Assembly (NCBI GenBank): GCA_964482205.1
Contig: CAYZWI010000007.1
Span: forward strand, 110,207 to 174,206
DNA: 64,000 nt
DNA from: JAZDGX01 sp964482205
GTDB lineage: Bacteria > Eisenbacteria > RBG-16-71-46 > CAIMUX01 > WJJG01
Reading direction: 5' to 3'
Within the stretch, counting starts at the first letter, position 1. Each line of letters starts with the position of its first letter. The translations under genes and the position numbers were made by a program. Under the pieces are notes generated by a model, which did not search any database, had not been told where the DNA came from, and saw nothing but the letters and a program-made list of their open reading frames with translations. Shown here in pieces: positions 57,835 through 64,000 of the stretch.

Positions 57835-60384
57835 CTACCGGCGCTTCCCCGCAGCGGCATCCTCGCCTTCGCCCATTTCCAGAATCCAGTGGATGTTCAA
57901 ATGCAGAGCCTCCGCAAGGTTTTCGAAGGCTCGCCAGCTGGGGCTTCCGCCATCCAACGACTGGTGGGCTTGCTTCAATGTCAAGAGGAAGTCGCGGTGC
58001 TTCCTCAAGACCAGGAAGGCTACGTCTTCGAGCGGCCGCCGGTCCAGAGGAAAATGCAATGCATAACTCTTGCTGATTACCGCATGGAATCGATCGGCGA
58101 TTTCCGCATCGGGATCTCGCAGCAAATCCTCCAGCAGCCCGCTCAACACGAAGCCGAACGCCTGCTCGAGCGGCGCCAGGGCGAGCTCGAGCCCGATGTC
58201 GCGGGCGAAACGGAGAATTTCCGAGACCTCGTTCAAGAGATCTCCCGTCTCCGCCTCGTTCTCGCGCCGGGGCCGCTCCAACGCTCGCAGGAAGCTCGCC
58301 TTCAGCTGCCCGCCCAGAATCTCCAAGCGGTAGCCGAGCACATGCCCCGCGACCGCGAGCAACACGGGCGGCACGGGCACATCGGCGCCCTGGAAGGTGC
58401 GCATCAATTCGCGGCTCTCGCCAAAGAGCCGTTCGAGCGCGCTCTCCTGCCTGGCGAGAATGGATTGGTACGCGGTGCGAATGATCCGTTCGCGATTCTC
58501 GGTGACCAGATCGGTCAAACCGACGCGCGTGGTGTTCGCCAGCGCGAGCACTTCCTCCTCGGCCGCCGGCGCGCCGGCGGAAGCATCCTCGCCGCCCGCG
58601 CTCGCCGCCAGCACGTAGCCGCGGATTCCTCCCACGCCCGAGCGGAACACATGGACGGCGAAAGACTCGCGTTCTTCGGTCGCTTCATCGATGAGCGCAA
58701 TGCGGCCGTGATGCGAGGCGAGCCGCTCTTCGCCGCGCGGCTCGGGCTCGATGCGCGCGAAACGCTCGACCTCCACGCGATAGCGAAAGGCGCGTTCCTC
58801 CGGAGGGCGGTCCTGCACCGCAGCCGTCAAGGCCACATCGCCCGCCACCATCCGCGCGGTGACGAACTGAGGCTTGACCAGGCGCCGATAGACATCCGCG
58901 CCGTTTCCCTGCTCGGGAACATTGCTCCACGCATCACCGAGATATTCGAGGAGCATCTCTTCGAGCGGCAGGCTCGACCAGCGCGCGGCGAGATCGATCG
59001 CGCGCGCCGCGTAGGCCATGTTCTGCACCGTCTCGATCCCGGAGACATCGGCGAAGAACCAGGCGCAGCTCGTGTACATGTACATCGCGAAGCGTTGCGA
59101 TTCGAGGAGCGACCAAAGCGTGGTGCGCTCCTCGCCGGAGAGCGCATGGCGCGCATGCTGGTCGAGAAAGGCCTGGCGCGCGGCCGCGCTCGGGTCGAGC
59201 AGCACGAGGATGAAATCGTCGCGGGCCGCCCACGGATCGTGCACCAACACGCTGGCCTTCTCGAGATAGATCTCGACCAGCCGGTCGCGGACCATGTCGA
59301 ATCCACGCCTGAGCGGCGTGCGCCACTTCTGGTTCCAGCCGGGCAAGCCTCCGGTCGAGCAGCCGCAGTCGCGTTCCCAGCGGCCCACGCCGTGCGTGCA
59401 GCTCCAGGCGGTCCCTTCGTCGTTTTCGCCGAAGTGCAGGTCCACTTCGCGATCGGGAGGATGGAGATCCAGCTCCCGGCCGTAGTTGACGAACCCCAGT
59501 TCGCGGGGGCCCGCTTCCCGGCGGATCACATAGGAGAGGCACATGTCGCCGAAGGGCTCGTGATGTCCGTAGACCTCGCCGTCGGTGGCGACATTCACGA
59601 ACCCTCCGGTGCCCGCATCGCCGGACGCTTCCGCGAGCCGGCGGGCGAATTCGGGAGCGCTGCGCAGGAGATGTTCGAAGCTCACCGCGGAGGCGAGCGG
59701 CGCGTCGTAGAAGAAGATGTCGATCGATTGGTCGGTCAGCCTGCGCTTGCGGCTGTCTTTCAGAAAGAAGCGGTAAGGCTGCCGCGGGTCGATGCTGCCG
59801 TACGGCGCATCGGTCCAGACGCCCGCCCGCTCGATCGGCCGCCAGCGCAACGCCTGATAGGGCGAAAGCACGATGTAGCGGATGCCCGCCTCGATCAGCA
59901 ATTTGATCGTGGCGAGATTAACCGCGGTTTCGGCGAGCCAGATCGACTCGCTCTTGCGGCCGAACCGCCATTCGAAATCGCGCAGGCCCCAGACAATCTG
60001 CGTGCGCTTGTCCCGATAGTTCGCCAAAGGCATGATGACATGATTGTAGACATGCGCGATCGCGTTGCCGTGGCCCTGCTGCAATCGCTGGCTGATGCGA
60101 TCGCCTTCGAGAATGCCGCGATAGACATCGGGGGCATGCTCCTCGATCCAGGACAGCAAGGTGGGGCCGAAGTCGTAGCTCAGGAAAGCGTAGTTGTTGA
60201 CGATCTCTTCGATCCGATTCCCCGGGCCCATCACCCGGCTGCGCGCATTCGGGCGATAGCACTCATCCGAGATGCGCGCGTTCCAATCGTGCGCGGGAGC
60301 GGCGCTCGGCTGGCGGGGAATCCGGCCCGTCCAGGGATTCTCGCGGGGCGGTTGATAGAAATGTCCGTGGACGCAAATGCGCAT
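57835..60384 (-). CDS. GH57 family protein of DUF3536 type
   Basis: An 849-residue protein. The start overlaps nothing but comes 3 nt after the sirtuin stop (TGA GGC ATG). The opening MRICVHGHFYQPPRENPW is the hallmark of this branch. The candidate nucleophile Glu is in SIWLAETAVNLATIK (WLAE in place of WLPE) and the candidate Asp in NVATDGEVYGHHEPFGDM. The DUF3536 domain follows in the second half (WTC-type Cys pair RDCGCSTGGLPGWNQ near residue 340). It should act on alpha-1,4-glucan or related polymers in the cytoplasm. Downstream are DUF4912 and a second GH57. Confidence 0.88.
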   Translation of the reverse strand: MRICVHGHFYQPPRENPWTGRIPRQPSAAPAHDWNARISDECYRPNARSRVMGPGNRIEEIVNNYAFLSYDFGPTLLSWIEEHAPDVYRGILEGDRISQRLQQGHGNAIAHVYNHVIMPLANYRDKRTQIVWGLRDFEWRFGRKSESIWLAETAVNLATIKLLIEAGIRYIVLSPYQALRWRPIERAGVWTDAPYGSIDPRQPYRFFLKDSRKRRLTDQSIDIFFYDAPLASAVSFEHLLRSAPEFARRLAEASGDAGTGGFVNVATDGEVYGHHEPFGDMCLSYVIRREAGPRELGFVNYGRELDLHPPDREVDLHFGENDEGTAWSCTHGVGRWERDCGCSTGGLPGWNQKWRTPLRRGFDMVRDRLVEIYLEKASVLVHDPWAARDDFILVLLDPSAAARQAFLDQHARHALSGEERTTLWSLLESQRFAMYMYTSCAWFFADVSGIETVQNMAYAARAIDLAARWSSLPLEEMLLEYLGDAWSNVPEQGNGADVYRRLVKPQFVTARMVAGDVALTAAVQDRPPEERAFRYRVEVERFARIEPEPRGEERLASHHGRIALIDEATEERESFAVHVFRSGVGGIRGYVLAASAGGEDASAGAPAAEEEVLALANTTRVGLTDLVTENRERIIRTAYQSILARQESALERLFGESRELMRTFQGADVPVPPVLLAVAGHVLGYRLEILGGQLKASFLRALERPRRENEAETGDLLNEVSEILRFARDIGLELALAPLEQAFGFVLSGLLEDLLRDPDAEIADRFHAVISKSYALHFPLDRRPLEDVAFLVLRKHRDFLLTLKQAHQSLDGGSPSWRAFENLAEALHLNIHWILEMGEGEDAAAGKRR

Positions 60385-60387
60385 GCC

Positions 60388-61155
60388 TCACTCCCCGGCC
60401 GGCGGCATCGCGGCGATGAGCCGCGGGAGCACCTCGCCCGCCGCTTCGCGCAGCACCGCATCCGCATCTGAATCGGCAGGCGTGGGCGTCTTGTTGATCA
60501 CGATCAGCCGCGCTCCGCGCGCTTTTGCGCGCGTCGGGAGCAGCGCCGCCGGATAGACCGCGAGTGAGCTGCCGACCGCCAGCAGGAGATCGCAGCGATC
60601 GATCCACGCGACCGCGCGCGCGAAGGCGTCCTCGGGCAGCGCTTCGCCGAAGAAGACGACGTCGGGCTTGAGCCGGCCGCGGCAATCGGGACATGGCGGC
60701 GGAAGGTTCTCGCGCAGCCACTCGTAGACTTCGTCCATGCCGTAGCGTTTGCCGCAATCGAGGCACCGGATCCGGCGCGTGTTACCGTGCAGCTCGGCCA
60801 CTTCGCGCGAGCCCGCCGCCTGGTGCAATCCGTCGATGTTCTGCGTGACGATGCCCTTCATCTTCCCCGCTCGCTCCAATGCCGCCAACGCTTCGTGCGC
60901 CGCGTTGGGCCGCGCGTCCTTGATCGCGCGATAGCGCACATCCTGGAAGAAGCGCCAGAAGAGCGAGGAATCCCGCAGGAAGCGATCGATACTCGCGTAC
61001 TCGCTCGGATCGTACTTCTGCCACAGGCCGTCGGCGGCATCGCGGTAGGTCGGGATCCCGCTCTCCGCGGAGATGCCGGCGCCCGTGAAGGCGACGATCT
61101 CCGAAGCCTCGCGCAACAACGAGCGCGCGCGGCGGAAGGCTTCATCGCTGTGCAT
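60388..61155 (-). CDS. Sir2-family NAD-dependent protein deacylase
   Basis: A 255-residue sirtuin. GAGG lies about 10 nt before the ATG at 61155. The NAD-binding FTGAGISAESGIPTYRD, TQNIDGLHQAAG, the catalytic His in VAELHGNTRR and the zinc ligands CLDCGKRYG and CPDCRGRL are all present, as is FFGEALPEDAF and AVGSSLAVYPAA. It removes acyl groups from lysine with NAD+. It is the first gene of the operon leading into GH57 and DUF4912 genes, a possible link of glucan metabolism to NAD state (inference). Confidence 0.93.
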   Translation of the reverse strand: MHSDEAFRRARSLLREASEIVAFTGAGISAESGIPTYRDAADGLWQKYDPSEYASIDRFLRDSSLFWRFFQDVRYRAIKDARPNAAHEALAALERAGKMKGIVTQNIDGLHQAAGSREVAELHGNTRRIRCLDCGKRYGMDEVYEWLRENLPPPCPDCRGRLKPDVVFFGEALPEDAFARAVAWIDRCDLLLAVGSSLAVYPAALLPTRAKARGARLIVINKTPTPADSDADAVLREAAGEVLPRLIAAMPPAGE

Positions 61156-61182
61156 CGTTGCTCATCCTCGTGTTGGTCTTTG

Positions 61183-61347
61183 GGGGGGAGTCGGAAGGGG
61201 TGCGCGGGACCGGCGCGCGCTCGAAGAACCCCAAACCATCTGGCGCGCGCCTTGTGCGGACTTCGCGCGCGATCATCACCTCTCGAGGCCCCCGCTCCTG
61301 CTCCGCGCGCGGTCCTAACATCCCGCGCACCCCTTCCGACTCCCCCC
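61183..61347. repeat. 27-bp perfect inverted repeat, 165-bp unit
   Basis: GGGGGGAGTCGG... at 61183-61209 is the exact reverse complement of 61321-61347. The 111-bp interior holds the first copy of a 70-bp direct repeat. No target duplication is evident at its ends and no coding frame is supported. Confidence 0.6.
61246..61315. repeat. 70-bp direct repeat, copy 1
   Basis: From CGCGCCTTGTGCGGACTTCG to CGCGCGCGGTCC, this stretch is repeated at 61413-61482 with 4 mismatches in 70 (about 94% identity). It lies in the sirtuin/peptidase intergenic region (61156-61828), which has no gene I can support. Confidence 0.8.
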
Positions 61348-61412
61348 TCGCTCCTTCAAGGCCGACGGGCGACGACGGCCGCGCACACGCGATGAGCCGA
61401 CCTTCTCGCGCC

Positions 61413-61482
61413 CGCGCCTTGTGCGGACTTCGCGCGCGATCGTCGCCTCTCGAGGCCCCCACTCCTGCCCCGCGCGCGGTCC
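61413..61482. repeat. 70-bp direct repeat, copy 2
   Basis: Second copy of the unit at 61246-61315, same orientation. The two starts are 167 bp apart, with 97 bp between the copies. Differences are two A/G changes near the centre, one G/A and one T/C. Copy 1 lies inside the 27-bp inverted repeat and copy 2 lies outside it. Confidence 0.8.
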
Positions 61483-61720
61483 GGATTCCGCTCGCCCGGG
61501 CCGAATCTACCCCATCGCCGCTCTCCACGCGATGACCGCCTGCGCTCGCACGCGCACGGCGGCAATGGCTCAAATCGCGCTTGCAGACGACGGGTGGGCG
61601 CATCCGCCGATGGAAATCGCCTCGCAACTCTGCCGCAGCGACATCCCAGCCCCTTGCAGGCGCACGACTTGGCGAAAGAGCCCACCGGCTGGCGTCCGTA
61701 AACTGCTCAAATGCTTTCGA

Positions 61721-61749
61721 TTGCCCGTCTTTCGCACCTGTGCTACCAT
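61721..61749 (+). promoter_or_regulatory. Predicted promoter of the C25 peptidase gene
   Basis: TTGCCC (61721-61726), a 17-nt spacer and TACCAT (61744-61749), each matching 4 of 6 consensus bases. Start near 61756, about 73 nt before the ATG at 61829. Confidence 0.45.
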
Positions 61750-61828
61750 TAGCTGGATTGGAATCCGTATAGGGAGGGCGCTCGTTCGCGCGTCCTCTTC
61801 ATTTGATGATTACTTCGGAGGTTACACC

Positions 61829-64000
61829 ATGTCTTCCGTGCAGGCGCATCGCGGTGGATTGCTGGCCTTCCTCCCTGCGACTCTCTTCGCTCTTGTGGCT
61901 CTGCTTTCGATTCCCGCCTCCGCTGCCTGGATCGACCTCGGCGGCGATCCGGTGACCGTCACTGTCCTCGAAGCCGCAGAGAACCGGACGGTTCTCGAAG
62001 TGAGCGTCGGCGGGTTCTCCGACGATCCCGTGACCATCGACGGAGAGACCTACCATCAGATCAGCTTGGGACGCGAGCCGATCTCGCTGGAGCAGGGGCT
62101 CCCCGCTCTTCCTGCGGTCAAGCGCAGCATCACGATTCCCGACGACCGCCTGATGCGCGTCAAGGTCGTCTCCTCCGAGTTCGTCGACTATCCCAACATG
62201 CCGGTCATCCCTTCGAAGGGGAATCTCACTCGCGACATCGATCCGAAGAGCGTGCCCTATTCCTTCAGCTCGCTGTATACGGCGGGCGGCACCTACCCCT
62301 CCGCTCTGGCGGAAGGCGGCGAGCCGTACATTCTCCGCGATGTCCGCGGCATGGTCGTGGAGGCGAATGTCTTCCAGTACCTGGCGTCGACTGCCACCCT
62401 GCGCGTCTACACCAGCATGGTGATCGAAGTGAGCGCCGACGGCCCCGACACGCGCAATGTCTTCTCTCATCCCCGGGCGGGCGCGCGCGTCGATCGGCAA
62501 TTCGCGCGCCTCTACGAGGATCACTTCGTCGACTTCGCGTATCGCGGTCCTCGCTACACTCCCGTGCTCGAAGACGGCGGCATCCTGATCATCACCTACG
62601 ACGCCTTCCGCGCGAGCGTCGAGCCGCTCTACCAGTGGAAGCTCCAAAAGGGCATGCCGGCGAAGCTCGTCAATCTCTCCCAGGTGGGATCGACCTCGAC
62701 GGCCATCCTGAATTACATCATCAGCGAGTATCAGCAGTGGCAACCCGCGTATGTGCTGCTCATCGGCGACGCCACCCAGGTTCCGACGGTCTCGTACAGC
62801 AGCGGATCCGATCCCAGCTATGCGCTGGTCGTCGGCACCGACAGCTATCCGGACCTCTTCGTCGGCCGCTTCTCCGCCGAGACCGCGGCCCAGGTGCTAA
62901 CCCAGGTGGATCGCACGATCGCGTACGAGCGGGACATCGTGGAGGGCCAGGCCTGGCCGCAGTACGGGACGGGCATCGCCTCCAATCAGGGCACGGGCGA
63001 CGACGGTGAATACGATAATCAACATGAAGACAACATCCGCGCCGACCTGCTCGCCTACGGCTATCTCGGCGTCGATCAGATCTACGATCCCTCGGCCACG
63101 GCGCAGATGGTGACCAATGCGTTGAACCAGGGGCGCGGGATCGTCAACTACACCGGCCACGGCAGCACGACTTCGTGGAGCACGACGGGCTTCAGCACCA
63201 CCCAGGTGAGCGCCCTCACCAATGACTTGATGAATCCCTTCATCTGCAGCGTCGCCTGCCTGAACGGCAATTTCGTCAGCAGCACCTGTTTCGCCGAAGC
63301 GTGGCTGCGCGCGAGCCACAACGGCGTGCCGACCGGAGCGATCGCCTGCTACATGTCGACCATCAGCCAGTCGTGGGACCCGCCCATGTCGGCGCAGGAC
63401 GAGGCGATCGATCTGCTCGTCGCCGATGAAATGCGCACCATCGGCGGCCTGTGGTTCAACGGCTCCTGCCTGATGATGGACGAATATGGAAGCTCGGGCG
63501 TGAACGAGTTCAAGTGCTGGACGATCTTCGGCGATCCGTCGGTCGCGGTGCGGACGAAGGCCGCCCAGGCGATGGCCGTCGATCACCCGGGCGTGCTCCT
63601 CATCGGGACTTCGGAGTACGGCGTCGATGTGACGGGCGTCACGGGCGCGCTGTGCGCCCTGTACGCCGACGGAGTGCTGTATGGAAGCGCGCGCACCGAC
63701 GCGGCCGGGCACGCCACGATCGCGCTCGATCCCGCTCCCGCTCAGCCGCTCGACCTGACCCTCACCGTCACGGCGTACAACAAGGTGACCTACGAGGGGC
63801 TGGTGCAGGTGATCCCGCCCGCGGGCGCGTACCTGCTCGTGCAAGACACCTACCTCGCCGACGGCAATGACGATCAGATCGTGAACGCGGGCGAATCCCT
63901 CGGCCTGAGCATCCAACTGCGCAACGTCGGCATCTCGACCGCGCTCGACGTGACCGCGCAGCTCACCTCGCCGAGCGAGTTCCTGACGATCGACATCGAT
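61829..64000 (+). CDS. Gingipain-like C25 cysteine peptidase, secreted (3' end off window)
   Basis: A gene open from the ATG at 61829 (GGAGG 7 nt upstream) to the window edge, 724 codons seen. A signal peptide (LLAFLPATLFALVALLSIPASA) is followed by a propeptide-like region (IDGETYHQISLGREPISLEQ; GLPALPAVKRSITIP). The peptidase core carries the His motif GIVNYTGHGSTTSW (about residue 443) and the Cys in FICSVACLNGNFVSS (about 476), the arrangement of gingipains. After the core come Ig-like repeats with DTYLADGNDDQIVNAGESLG and LSIQLRNVGISTALDVTAQL, common in FCB-group secreted proteins. It should be an extracellular or surface protease, perhaps exported by a type IX-like route; the C-terminal sorting signal is beyond the window. 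Confidence 0.88.
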   Translation, partial: MSSVQAHRGGLLAFLPATLFALVALLSIPASAAWIDLGGDPVTVTVLEAAENRTVLEVSVGGFSDDPVTIDGETYHQISLGREPISLEQGLPALPAVKRSITIPDDRLMRVKVVSSEFVDYPNMPVIPSKGNLTRDIDPKSVPYSFSSLYTAGGTYPSALAEGGEPYILRDVRGMVVEANVFQYLASTATLRVYTSMVIEVSADGPDTRNVFSHPRAGARVDRQFARLYEDHFVDFAYRGPRYTPVLEDGGILIITYDAFRASVEPLYQWKLQKGMPAKLVNLSQVGSTSTAILNYIISEYQQWQPAYVLLIGDATQVPTVSYSSGSDPSYALVVGTDSYPDLFVGRFSAETAAQVLTQVDRTIAYERDIVEGQAWPQYGTGIASNQGTGDDGEYDNQHEDNIRADLLAYGYLGVDQIYDPSATAQMVTNALNQGRGIVNYTGHGSTTSWSTTGFSTTQVSALTNDLMNPFICSVACLNGNFVSSTCFAEAWLRASHNGVPTGAIACYMSTISQSWDPPMSAQDEAIDLLVADEMRTIGGLWFNGSCLMMDEYGSSGVNEFKCWTIFGDPSVAVRTKAAQAMAVDHPGVLLIGTSEYGVDVTGVTGALCALYADGVLYGSARTDAAGHATIALDPAPAQPLDLTLTVTAYNKVTYEGLVQVIPPAGAYLLVQDTYLADGNDDQIVNAGESLGLSIQLRNVGISTALDVTAQLTSPSEFLTIDID

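Noticed and set aside
57538..60471. Plus-strand open frame of about 980 codons
   Set aside because: It is opposite the GH57/DUF4912 genes and carries no domain or start signal.
1..64000. CRISPR arrays, rRNA, insertion sequences
   Set aside because: Read for regular short repeats, rRNA motifs and transposase motifs; none seen.

Overview
The window is high-GC, gene-dense bacterial chromosome with about 43 protein genes. I see no rRNA, tRNA, CRISPR array or transposase. The content suggests a diderm of the FCB type: lipoproteins with lipoboxes, a TolC/MacAB efflux system, a TonB-receptor-like barrel, L,D-transpeptidases and a gingipain-like (C25) secreted peptidase. A topoisomerase VI and two GH57 enzymes would fit a candidate phylum such as Eisenbacteria. 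That placement is inference from gene content, not from a marker gene.

Left part (1-14.6 kb): a truncated peptidase-C26 amidotransferase, a DUF4136 lipoprotein and two lipoprotein or exported unknowns are followed by NADP-type glutamate dehydrogenase (gdhA). A six-gene minus-strand operon comes next: membrane fusion protein, MacB-type ATPase, MacB-type permease, TolC-like protein, sensor kinase and NtrC-type regulator. It starts behind a well-formed sigma-54 -24/-12 element, so the operon may encode its own activator.

Envelope-stress-like region (14.6-22.8 kb): an SPFH/slipin gene with an RHH regulator runs leftward. A sigma-54 activator with a degenerate receiver runs rightward. Behind the activator sit sigma-54-like elements and an operon for a DUF4398 lipoprotein, two L,D-transpeptidases, a third L,D-transpeptidase-like protein without the catalytic motif, and a PfkB kinase.

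Middle (22.8-40.3 kb): a large receiver/PPDK-N fusion, an outer-membrane barrel, a radical-SAM/DUF2344 fusion, and a topoisomerase VI B-A operon with a KaiC-like ATPase. These are followed by a small basic HTH protein with a structured leader, trpS, and a two-subunit class I fumarase-type hydratase.

Right part (40.4-64 kb): AddB-AddA, an MBL-fold hydrolase, serine acetyltransferase plus cysteine synthase (cysteine synthesis), and a diverged RelA/SpoT-like protein. Then come a rhodanese-methyltransferase fusion, a B3/4-domain protein, and a tightly packed sirtuin / GH57 (DUF3536) / DUF4912 / GH57 operon for alpha-glucan metabolism. After an intergenic region with long direct and inverted repeats the window ends inside the C25 peptidase gene.

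Predicted vegetative promoters resemble TTGACn-N16/18-TAtnnT. The two best sigma-54 sites share TGGCAC-N5/6-GTGCA.
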